This document shows positions 1 through 6,964 of a DNA stretch of 64,000 bases, one piece after another (within the stretch, counting starts at the first letter, position 1; each line of letters begins with the position of its first letter). The notes under the pieces were generated by a model that was not told where the DNA came from, made no database searches, and worked only from the letters and a program-made list of their open reading frames with translations. This stretch comes from CAIUGU01 sp965279735 (GTDB taxonomy: Bacteria; Pseudomonadota; Gammaproteobacteria; Steroidobacterales; Steroidobacteraceae), in the NCBI GenBank assembly GCA_965279735.1, contig OZ257260.1:2294001-2358000 (forward strand). Reading direction: 5' to 3'. Made by a program: the position numbers and the translations under genes.

Positions 1-1302
1 ATCTATTACGGCGCCCAGTACGGCGGCTCGACCGCATCGATCCTGCTGAACGTTCCGGGTGAAGCCACGTCGGTGGTCACGACGCTCGACGGCCACCAGA
101 TGGCGAAAAAGGGTCGAGCCGGGCAGGCGCTCGCCATTGCCGCCATCGGCTCCTTCGTTGCCGGCAGCGTCGCCACCGTCCTGGTTGCAGCGCTTGGAAA
201 ACCATTGACCGGCATGGCACTCCTGTTCGGACCTGCCGATTATTTTTCGCTGATCGTTCTCGGCCTCGTCCTCACCATCGTGCTGGCGAAAGGCTCGGTG
301 CTCAAGGCAGTGGCCATGATCGCGGCAGGACTCCTGCTCGCCACGGTCGGCTCCGATCCGGAGACCGGTGTCGGGAGGATGACCTTCGGCATGGTCGAAC
401 TGTTCGACGGCATCAGCTTCGTCAATGTTGCGATGGGTGTGTTTGGTTTCGCAGCCATCATTCACAACCTGGAAAGTGTCCAGGATAGACAGGTGGTCGC
501 GACGAGCATCAAGAGCATGCTGTTGACGCGCGCGGACCTGAAAGCAGCCGCTCCCGCCGTCGGTCGGGGGACATTGATCGGCGCAGTCCTCGGCATTCTT
601 CCGGGCGGTGGCGCAGTTATGGCGTCGTTTGCCGCTTACTCGCTCGAGAAGAAGTTCTCGAAACATCCCGAAAAATTTGGCGCGGGCGCCATCGAAGGCG
701 TGGCCGCACCGGAAAGCGCGAACAACGCGGCCGCCCAGACGTCCTTCATCCCGCTGCTGACCCTTGGCATTCCGCCGAATCCGGTGATGGCGCTGATGAT
801 CGGCGCGATGATCATCCACGGCATCGTGCCCGGTCCCGACGTGATGCGGAACCAGCCCGAACTCTTCTGGGGGCTGATCGCCTCGATGTGGCTCGGCAAC
901 CTGCTGCTGCTCGTCATCAACCTGCCGCTCGTCGGTATCTGGGTCCGCCTGCTGCGCGTTCCCTATCGCCTGCTCTTTCCATCGATCCTGGTGTTCTGCT
1001 GCATCGGTATCTATTCCATCCGCAATTCACCGTTCGATCTGTTCGTGGCTGCGATCTTTGCTCTCGTCGGGTACTGGCTGATCAAGCATGACTTCGAAGC
1101 GGCCCCTTTCGTGCTCGCTTTCGTTCTCGGCCCCTTGCTTGAAGAGAACGTGCGGCGCGCCCTGCTGATCACTCGTGGCAACCCCTCCGTATTCGTGACC
1201 CGACCGATCTCGGCAGTGCTGCTGGCGATTGCCGCTCTTCTTCTGGTCCTTGCCTTGCTGCCGCTGTTCCGCAAACGGCGCGAAACCGTATTCATTGAAT
1301 AG
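1..1302 (+). CDS. tctA: Tripartite tricarboxylate transporter permease TctA, 5' end missing
   Basis: This is the large membrane subunit of a TctABC carboxylate importer, which takes up organic acids delivered by a periplasmic binding protein. The frame is open from base 1 without a start. About 433 residues are visible against a usual ~500, so the N-terminal ~65 lie outside the window. The visible part begins with the family signature YYGAQYGGS followed by LNVPGEA. Further on come DGHQMAKKGRAGQAL and, around residues 235-260, PESANNAAAQ and LGIPPNP, a second family signature. Many hydrophobic helices are present and the C-terminus ends in a basic KRRE stretch. TctB and TctC are not in view, so the substrate is unknown. 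Its TAG stop overlaps the AGGAG ribosome site of the next gene, so the two are probably cotranscribed. Confidence 0.93.
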   Translation: MYYGAQYGGSTASILLNVPGEATSVVTTLDGHQMAKKGRAGQALAIAAIGSFVAGSVATVLVAALGKPLTGMALLFGPADYFSLIVLGLVLTIVLAKGSVLKAVAMIAAGLLLATVGSDPETGVGRMTFGMVELFDGISFVNVAMGVFGFAAIIHNLESVQDRQVVATSIKSMLLTRADLKAAAPAVGRGTLIGAVLGILPGGGAVMASFAAYSLEKKFSKHPEKFGAGAIEGVAAPESANNAAAQTSFIPLLTLGIPPNPVMALMIGAMIIHGIVPGPDVMRNQPELFWGLIASMWLGNLLLLVINLPLVGIWVRLLRVPYRLLFPSILVFCCIGIYSIRNSPFDLFVAAIFALVGYWLIKHDFEAAPFVLAFVLGPLLEENVRRALLITRGNPSVFVTRPISAVLLAIAALLLVLALLPLFRKRRETVFIE

Positions 1303-1310
1303 GAGTGCCC

Positions 1311-2090
1311 ATGGATCTCGGACTGGCTGGCAAACGCGCGATCGTCTGCGCTTCGTCGAAAGGCCTCGGCAAGGCATGCGCCATCGCGCTGGCCTCAGAA
1401 GGCGTCGAGGTCCTGATCAATGGTCGTAACGCCGACAGTCTGGAAGAAGCGATCGCTGCGATCCGCTCGCAGACCGGGAGCAAAGTCACCGGCGTGGTCG
1501 CGGACGTGACAACCGAAGAAGGCAGGACTGCCTTGCTCGCGCGCTGCCCCGATCCCGATATCCTGGTGAACAACAATGCAGGGCCGTCGCCCGGCAAATT
1601 CCTGGACTACGATCGCGAGCAGTGGAGCGCGGTGCTGGACGCAAACATGATCGCACCGTTGCTGCTGGTGCGGGCAGTACTCCCCACCATGCGCGCGAGA
1701 AAGTTCGGCCGCATCATCAACATCGTTTCGGCCATGGTGACGACGCCTCGTCCGCACATGACGCTGTCCTCAGGTGCTCGCGCCGGTCTGATTGCGGCGC
1801 TGAAAGGCGTTGCACTCGAAGTCGTGCAGGACAATGTGACGATCCACAACCTGCTGCCGGAACGGATCGATACCGACCGGCAGATTTTCATGGCGCACAG
1901 CCAAGCCAAACGCGAAGGCATCACATACGACGAGGCGCGCGCGAAACAGGTGCAATCCATCGCCGCCAAAAGACTGGGACTGCCTGCCGAGTTCGGCGCT
2001 GCCTGTGCCTTTCTCTGCAGCGCCCATGCCGGCTACATGTCAGGGCAGAACATCCACCTCGATGGCGGCAGCTATCCCGCGCTGATCTGA
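1311..2090 (+). CDS. SDR-family protein lacking the catalytic Tyr/Lys pair
   Basis: This is a Rossmann-fold short-chain dehydrogenase/reductase-like protein of 259 residues. The cofactor loop ASSKGLG is at 14-20 and the NNNAG motif at 87-91. The active-site serine is Ser140 (NIVS). The position 13 residues on, normally the catalytic Tyr, is Ser153, and the position normally Lys is Arg157 (SSGAR). A canonical YxxxK motif is therefore absent. I chose ATG 1311 because AGGAG sits 6 bp upstream; GTG 1305 is also in frame. The gene follows tctA with an overlapping ribosome site, which suggests a shared catabolic role. Many such proteins are annotated as 3-oxoacyl-ACP reductases, but the missing residues make that reaction doubtful. 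Confidence 0.85.
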   Translation: MDLGLAGKRAIVCASSKGLGKACAIALASEGVEVLINGRNADSLEEAIAAIRSQTGSKVTGVVADVTTEEGRTALLARCPDPDILVNNNAGPSPGKFLDYDREQWSAVLDANMIAPLLLVRAVLPTMRARKFGRIINIVSAMVTTPRPHMTLSSGARAGLIAALKGVALEVVQDNVTIHNLLPERIDTDRQIFMAHSQAKREGITYDEARAKQVQSIAAKRLGLPAEFGAACAFLCSAHAGYMSGQNIHLDGGSYPALI

Positions 2091-2108
2091 CATCTCTTCC
2101 GCCGCAAC

Positions 2109-3119
2109 CTATGCACCCGGCATCGCTGCGAGGAACTTCTCGAGGGTGAGGGGCACGCGCGACATGCGTGGCTGAATCGTGTCGACTCCGGCAAAGGAAG
2201 TCGCCTCTTCAAACCACGTGCGCCGCGCCGGCATGCCCCAGGGAAACGCGAAGCCCGGCAGGGCCGGATCCCAGTGGACGGGCTCGTTTTCCAGATCCAT
2301 GACCAGGTAGTGCGTATTGAAGAGTTCAATGCGATGGCCATCCGGATCGCGGAAATACACGAACAACGCGAGGCCAGGTCCGCCATGCCGCCCAGGCCCT
2401 CTTTCCACGCCGGCTCCGAAACCCAGCTCACCCGCGACATCGCACGCATGCAGGATGTGGGTCGTCTCGGTCGTGAGATAGGCAAGGTGATGCATGCGCG
2501 GCCCAACGCCCGAGAAAATCGCGAGGTCGTGCGGATTGCCCTTGCGCTGCATGAATACGGCAACCGGATCGAATTCCTCAGGCTTGCAGATGTATTCGCT
2601 GAGCTGGAATCCTGCGTCCATATAGAACTCGCATGACTTGCGAACATCCGGCGTCAGGATCTGGAAATGGTCGATGCGCTGTGCGCGTCCACCCTTGTGC
2701 GCGGTGAAGTTGGTCAGCATGCGCGGTACAGCGGTCATCCGCGCGCAGATCTCGAGCGGTGTCCCGAACAGGTCGGTCACATGGATCGTGCGGCCCTGGT
2801 AGGGCACTTCGACAAATTCCGCCTTGCAGCCCTTGTCCTTGAAAAAGCGATAGGCGATATCGAGGTCTTCTTCCGTCATGACGCGGAAGCCGATTCTCTG
2901 GCATTCAGGAGTCGATGATTTCCGCACCGTCAGGCTGTGGTGGGCGGCTTCCTCGATGCCGCGGAAATACACCACGTCGCTGTTTTCTTCGGTCACGATG
3001 AGGCCGATGACTTCCGTGTAGAAAGCCTTTGTAGCCTTGAGGTCGCGCGCCGTCAGGACGATATGGCTGGTACGTGAAATCCGGAATGACGGATTGGGAT
3101 TGTTCTTCGGGATGATCAT
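2109..3119 (-). CDS. Extradiol ring-cleavage dioxygenase (VOC fold, HpaD/BphC-like)
   Basis: This is a type I extradiol dioxygenase that opens a catechol-type ring next to its two hydroxyls, using a 2-His-1-Glu metal centre. It has 336 residues in two VOC domains, at about 17-128 and 148-268. The ligands can be read as His151 (RIDHFQ), His210/211 (RMHHLAY) and Glu265 (HRIELFN). The C-terminal extension MPARRTWFEEAT resembles 3,4-dihydroxyphenylacetate 2,3-dioxygenases more than biphenyl enzymes, but the substrate cannot be fixed from sequence. The gene converges on the SDR with an 18-bp gap. The 98 bp upstream would hold its promoter; I see no obvious operator there. Confidence 0.88.
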   Translation of the reverse strand: MIIPKNNPNPSFRISRTSHIVLTARDLKATKAFYTEVIGLIVTEENSDVVYFRGIEEAAHHSLTVRKSSTPECQRIGFRVMTEEDLDIAYRFFKDKGCKAEFVEVPYQGRTIHVTDLFGTPLEICARMTAVPRMLTNFTAHKGGRAQRIDHFQILTPDVRKSCEFYMDAGFQLSEYICKPEEFDPVAVFMQRKGNPHDLAIFSGVGPRMHHLAYLTTETTHILHACDVAGELGFGAGVERGPGRHGGPGLALFVYFRDPDGHRIELFNTHYLVMDLENEPVHWDPALPGFAFPWGMPARRTWFEEATSFAGVDTIQPRMSRVPLTLEKFLAAMPGA

Positions 3120-3217
3120 GGGAGCCCCTGACTGTTTTTATAGATGAAAACGGGAATGCCCTGCTGCAACAATGCTAAGCCAACCACTACGCCCGGTATA
3201 TCCCGCAGCGCAAGGAA

Positions 3218-3424
3218 TCAGCGCCGGTTCATTTCTTCCTGACGTTGGCGCCTGCGCGCCTCTGCCCTGCCCAGAATGACTTTTCGTTCGCCATCGGTGG
3301 CACTGCTCCAGCCGATGATTTCATCGATGGCGCGACCACAGCCAATGCACATATCGCCATCGAGGCAGCAATTGCGCACACAGGGCGATACCACTCTGAC
3401 GGATGGATCTGCTTCAGCCGCCAT
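3218..3424 (-). CDS. DUF1289 small cysteine protein
   Basis: This is a 68-residue member of the DUF1289 family, often annotated as a predicted Fe-S protein; its function is not established. Visible cysteines are Cys15, Cys19, Cys20, Cys26 and Cys29, in the pattern SPCVRNCCL-DMCIGCGR. The family's W-x-x-A-T-D-G-E-R segment follows, then a basic tail rich in R, Q and E. The ATG at 3424 lies 2 bp after the stop of the upstream dmeF-like gene, so it is the last gene of that pair. The link to a metal exporter is positional only. Confidence 0.85.
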   Translation of the reverse strand: MAAEADPSVRVVSPCVRNCCLDGDMCIGCGRAIDEIIGWSSATDGERKVILGRAEARRRQRQEEMNRR

Positions 3425-3426
3425 GG

Positions 3427-4377
3427 TTATTTTCGGGCATTCACTTCGATGGTGATGTGGCTGAGCCCCGGCAGGCCGGCAAGCTTCGTCTTGTACGCAT
3501 CAGGCGGCGAAGGATGATCGCTGACCAGCGAGACGATCAGGGCATTGTGGCCCGGACCGACACGCCACAGATGCAGATCCGTAATGGTTTCCGTGCCGGA
3601 TTCGAGGCGCGCCGCGATCAGTGCCAGCAGCTTTTCATCGGTGGAGGCGTCCAGCAGGGAATGCGCAGCGGTCTGCGTGAGTTTCCATGACCAGTGCAGG
3701 ATGACGGCTGCTCCAACGATGCCGATGGCAGGATCCAGCCACACCCAGCCGAGGTACCGGGCAGCCACGAGGCCAGCGATCGCGAGCACGGAGGTCAGTG
3801 CATCGGCCAGCACGTGCATGTAAGCCGCGCGCAGATTACTGTCATGACCCTTCGCGTGAACATGATCATGGTCGTGGTCGTCATCATGGGCATGCTGATG
3901 ATCGTGCCCGCCCTCATGCAGCAGCCGCGCGCTGGCCAGGTTCACGAGCAGTCCGAGTACTGCGATGCCGATGGCCTGGTTGAAGACAATGACGCGGGGA
4001 TCGAGCAGACGCAGCAGCGATTCCCAGCCGATCAGGAGCGCGACAATTCCGAGCGTGATGGCGCTGGCAAAACCGGCGAGCTCACCGACCTTGCCTGTTC
4101 CGAAGGCGAATCGGGGATCGCCGCTGTGCTTGCGGGCGTAGCGATATGCGAGTCCGGCAATGGTCAGCGCCGCGGCATGCGTCGCCATGTGCCAGCCGTC
4201 GGCGACCAGCGCCATGGAGCCGTAGAGAGTGCCGCCGACAATTTCGCCGATCATCATGACTGCGGTCAGCCAGACAACGGCCCAGGTCCGTCTCTCATTG
4301 CGCTCGTGCCCTGCACCGAGAAACGCCCGGCCGCAGCGCTGGAGCGCGGAATCAACCTGTGTGCTTTCGGAAACCAT
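3427..4377 (-). CDS. dmeF: Cation diffusion facilitator, DmeF-like Co/Ni/Zn/Cd efflux
   Basis: This is an inner-membrane antiporter that expels divalent metal ions in exchange for protons. It has 316 residues and about six helices. The helix-2 metal residues are in VADGWHMATHA (Asp60, His63) and those of helix 5 in HVLADAL (His188, Asp192). A loop at residues 154-178 is almost entirely His and Asp, as in DmeF-type members. The C-terminal cytoplasmic domain contains DLHLWRVGPGH. ATG 4377 is preferred; the open frame continues to 4611, but the upstream residues look non-coding and the family begins near here. The intergenic region with the Fur-like promoter lies upstream, divergent to the small-gene operon. 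Confidence 0.9.
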   Translation of the reverse strand: MVSESTQVDSALQRCGRAFLGAGHERNERRTWAVVWLTAVMMIGEIVGGTLYGSMALVADGWHMATHAAALTIAGLAYRYARKHSGDPRFAFGTGKVGELAGFASAITLGIVALLIGWESLLRLLDPRVIVFNQAIGIAVLGLLVNLASARLLHEGGHDHQHAHDDDHDHDHVHAKGHDSNLRAAYMHVLADALTSVLAIAGLVAARYLGWVWLDPAIGIVGAAVILHWSWKLTQTAAHSLLDASTDEKLLALIAARLESGTETITDLHLWRVGPGHNALIVSLVSDHPSPPDAYKTKLAGLPGLSHITIEVNARK

Positions 4378-4503
4378 GACCCGACTATAAAGGCATAGGG
4401 CGGTTTTCCGACATCGAATCCCGTTTCTTCGCCACGGAGCGCAGGGAGTGCCTGCACAAGCCAGCAATGCCCTGCCGGCGTCGGAATTCACTCTCCTGCT
4501 ACA

Positions 4504-4509
4504 TATAAT
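4504..4509 (+). promoter_or_regulatory. Consensus -10 hexamer in a near-palindromic TATA element
   Basis: TATAAT lies inside ACATATAATGTAT (4501-4513), which is nearly symmetrical and could serve either strand. On the plus strand a weak -35 (TCGGAA, 4481-4486) is 17 bp away. On the minus strand it could belong to the dmeF-like gene. This is suggestive only. Confidence 0.35.
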
Positions 4510-4540
4510 GTATCGCCGAACGGGAAATCCGAATTGCGGG

Positions 4541-4580
4541 TTGCATTGCCCGGGCTCGCCAATGATAATGATTCGCGTTT
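4541..4580 (+). promoter_or_regulatory. Promoter overlapping a Fur-like box
   Basis: A -35 TTGCAT (4541-4546) and a -10 GATAAT (4564-4569) are 17 bp apart. The -10 is embedded in AATGATAATGATTCGCGTTT (4561-4580). The left half equals the Fur half-site TGATAATGATT; the right half is degenerate. A repressor bound here would cover the -10, the usual geometry for iron repression. The downstream gene starts at 4684. The rest of the 306-bp gap (4378-4683) holds the TATA element at 4501-4513 and nothing else I recognise. Confidence 0.55.
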
Positions 4581-4683
4581 GTAACGCAAGCCAGCCCGCT
4601 CCCCGGCACACCGCTTTTCTCGCGGCATGCTGCTCAGGACGCCAGCCAATTCCCTATCCATTCCAGGCTGGAAGGCGAACCCC

Positions 4684-4950
4684 ATGCAATTCAGTAATAC
4701 CTGCGAACACCACCAGCTCATCACCGTGATGCGCACCATGCGCGCCATCGATGAACTCGCGGGCCATCTGCGCGATGTGCCCGATTTCATGTTCACCAAT
4801 GCACTTCTGAATGCGGCCGTCGAGCGGCTTCTTCACGAGCAGGGCTTCGCAAAGACTTCAAGCGCATTGACCCGTCTCGCTGGCCTCGTGGGTGCGGGCA
4901 TCACACCGGGCATGGGCCAGGCATTGCTGTTGAACGGAACGGATTCCTGA
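4684..4950 (+). CDS. Small helical protein of unknown function, first of a paralogous pair
   Basis: This 88-residue protein is not a family I recognise. It is predicted largely helical, with no signal peptide. Residues ~36-68 carry the pattern NALLNAAVERLLHEQG-x3-T-x3-L-x-R. The next gene repeats it as NAMLNLALGRLLEQHG-x3-T-x3-L-x-R, so the two are tandem paralogues sharing one helical module. I chose ATG 4684, with GGAAGG upstream; an in-frame start at 4627 is possible. It is the first gene behind the Fur-like promoter and is separated from the second by 14 bp. Confidence 0.6.
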   Translation: MQFSNTCEHHQLITVMRTMRAIDELAGHLRDVPDFMFTNALLNAAVERLLHEQGFAKTSSALTRLAGLVGAGITPGMGQALLLNGTDS

Positions 4951-4964
4951 TCCGGAGGACACCC

Positions 4965-5255
4965 ATGAACAGATCTCATCCTGCTGATCGGCAAGCAGCT
5001 GGCACCGAGTCGGGACGCATCGAAGAACTGCAGCTCGTGATGGACGAGTTCGAACAATCCCTTGCCCATCTCGGTTCGCTTTCCGGTGAGCACGCGGGTA
5101 ATGCGATGCTCAATCTCGCGCTGGGACGCTTGCTCGAACAGCATGGCCGAGAACGCACGGCTGCCCTGCTCGCCCGTGTCGTGGAAGAACTCTGGTCGAA
5201 CACGCTGCCGGAAACGCCGGAGCGGGCCCTCGACGTGTTCCGGCTGGACGCATGA
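4965..5255 (+). CDS. Small helical protein of unknown function, second paralogue
   Basis: This 96-residue protein has no recognised family. It has an acidic, soluble, helical composition with a variable N-terminus. Residues ~45-76 align with the preceding gene (N-A-x-L-N-x-A-x-x-R-L-L, then G-x3-T-x3-L-x-R). A strong GGAGG ribosome site sits 7 bp before ATG 4965. Its TGA overlaps the ATG of the third gene (ATGA), showing translational coupling. Position in the operon suggests iron-responsive expression; its role is unknown. Confidence 0.65.
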   Translation: MNRSHPADRQAAGTESGRIEELQLVMDEFEQSLAHLGSLSGEHAGNAMLNLALGRLLEQHGRERTAALLARVVEELWSNTLPETPERALDVFRLDA

Positions 5256-5788
5256 GCCTGCACCCCATGTCATTCGAAGAAATGTGTACTGCCGACAATG
5301 AGATTGTGCTGCTGTTGCCGCACACGGAGCGCTTATTCCTGTGGGCAATACGCGTCTGGTCCGCTTATCACGATGATGTACGCGCAATCTGGCGGACGCT
5401 CGACCAGACATTCACCGAAGCCCGGATCACAGGTGCGCTGCAACCGTTCGACGTGATGATGGGGACGATTTTCATCGGTCTCCATCGCTGGCCTGACATC
5501 CGCTGCGCGCGCTGTCCTCGCCTGGGCCAGGATGAAGTCCGGCTGATCGATGCACTACGCATGCTGCAACAGGACGATCACGAAGGAGCGATCACGCTGC
5601 TCCGGATGTTGGCCGCGCCTGCTGCGGCAAGAAAGGCGTGTGCTGCGGCTGCGCAGGTGCTGACAGAAATGAACCGCTCAGGACTTCGCTTTTCAATCAC
5701 GCCGAGCCAGACCGAACCGCCTTTCTCGCGGCGCGAGGATTCAACGCACTTGATGCTCAAGGAAGGATCATTGAAGACCTGGCACTGA
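5252..5788 (+). CDS. Unknown soluble protein with a CxxC motif
   Basis: This 178-residue protein is unrecognised. It is mostly helical, with aromatic residues near the start (LFLWAIRVW) and the segment RCARCPRLGQDE at ~90-101, which gives a Cys-x2-Cys pair that could bind a metal. An alanine-rich helix follows (AAPAAARKACAAAAQ). The ATG overlaps the previous stop. The last ~30 residues are Ser/Thr/Pro-rich and less convincing. In the +1 frame, bases ~5690-5830 encode a more protein-like stretch, so a sequence error or natural frameshift near the end cannot be excluded. It ends 21 bp before the stop of the convergent lipoprotein gene. Confidence 0.6.
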   Translation: MSLHPMSFEEMCTADNEIVLLLPHTERLFLWAIRVWSAYHDDVRAIWRTLDQTFTEARITGALQPFDVMMGTIFIGLHRWPDIRCARCPRLGQDEVRLIDALRMLQQDDHEGAITLLRMLAAPAAARKACAAAAQVLTEMNRSGLRFSITPSQTEPPFSRREDSTHLMLKEGSLKTWH

Positions 5789-5808
5789 TACCACTGGATA
5801 CCGCACGC

Positions 5809-6954
5809 CTATGGCAGCAGTTTCAATTTCGCTGTCGAAGACGTAATCCCGTCGTGGCCGGATGACGAATCCCTGCCGACATACTCATTCCATGCAATGG
5901 CGAAGCCGTCATGCCATGCCCTGATCGCAGGAATGGACGATCGCAAATCGTTTCGCGTGAGCCTTTGGACAGGTCCCAGCGCAGCACCTTCCCTGTCGAA
6001 GTACTGCGCATGCAGCTGCGACGGTCCCGGCGTGGAATCGCACCACACGAGACCGATGCGATCACCGTTCCAGGCAAGGTAAGCACCGATTGAATTTCCC
6101 GGTGTGCTGGTCACACGCAATGCACGGTCGTCGAGAGTGCCACCGGGCTCGCTGAGCTTGCCGGCGAAGAGGTAGATCTCGTTGTTGCCATCGCGCTGGT
6201 CGAACCAGGCAAGGGCCGCTTGCCCCTCATTGAATGCTATATCCGGGTAGACGGATTCAAAGCCATCATCGATGCTGAGAGGCATACGCTGGATGCCCTC
6301 GGGGCGCACCGTCAGAAGCTGCAATTCCTTGGCGCGCGTTTCCACCTTCGCGTCGTAGACGACATAAAAAACTCCAGTTTCCACTGCCGCGTTCAGATTC
6401 CATGTATTGAGACTTGCTGGTCCGGCATAGCGCGGGGGCGACATCGGCTGCCCTTGTGCATTGAAGGTCGCCGTCCAGACTGCATCCCGGCCCGTCTCGA
6501 TGCGACCTAGCCAAGCGACGAAAAGGGTTTCGCCTTCAATGCGGACGACGGGATTGCGGCCATGACCTGGCTCGCCCAGTTCGCGGCGCCACAACAGACT
6601 TCCCTTGCGGTCGTAGCGCGCAAGCACAGCCGTCAACGACTCGTCTTGCGGGTCCTTCTCGTACCATGCGAGCAACGGTTCATCGCCGATCAGCTGCAGA
6701 TCGGGTTCATACGCAAACTTGCGACCATCCGTCAGGCGCAGGGGTGACCCTTGCGGATCGCCTTTGCTGTCCGCAAAGCGCAGGTAGATCGCATCATGAC
6801 CTATGCGACCTCCATGCCAGGCAATTGCGAGTTCATGGGTGGAAGTAGCCAGACTGATTTCGTAGGCCTTCATGCCTCGGGGACTGATGTCCGCTCCATC
6901 GCAACCGAGAAGCAGCAGCAAGGCCAGACCCGGACCGAGGGATCGGCCACTCAT
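5809..6954 (-). CDS. Predicted lipoprotein with beta-propeller-like repeats
   Basis: This 381-residue exported lipoprotein is the last gene of the chelatase operon. The N-terminus LALLLLLGC is a lipobox with the acylated Cys near residue 17, followed by Asp-Gly-Ala-Asp. The body has about six repeats ending in motifs such as LAIAWHGG, LLAWYEKD, LFVAWLGR, AALAWFDQR, IGLVWCDST and FAIAWNEY. This pattern suits a sialidase-like or WD-type propeller. No heme ligand motif is evident. Start ATG 6954 lies 10 bp after the CobN-like stop; a longer frame to 7029 reads as non-signal sequence. It might bind a ligand at the membrane surface for its neighbours, as hemophores do in hmu loci, but it shows no visible similarity to HmuY. 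Confidence 0.75.
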   Translation of the reverse strand: MSGRSLGPGLALLLLLGCDGADISPRGMKAYEISLATSTHELAIAWHGGRIGHDAIYLRFADSKGDPQGSPLRLTDGRKFAYEPDLQLIGDEPLLAWYEKDPQDESLTAVLARYDRKGSLLWRRELGEPGHGRNPVVRIEGETLFVAWLGRIETGRDAVWTATFNAQGQPMSPPRYAGPASLNTWNLNAAVETGVFYVVYDAKVETRAKELQLLTVRPEGIQRMPLSIDDGFESVYPDIAFNEGQAALAWFDQRDGNNEIYLFAGKLSEPGGTLDDRALRVTSTPGNSIGAYLAWNGDRIGLVWCDSTPGPSQLHAQYFDREGAALGPVQRLTRNDLRSSIPAIRAWHDGFAIAWNEYVGRDSSSGHDGITSSTAKLKLLP

Positions 6955-6964
6955 GGATCGCTGC

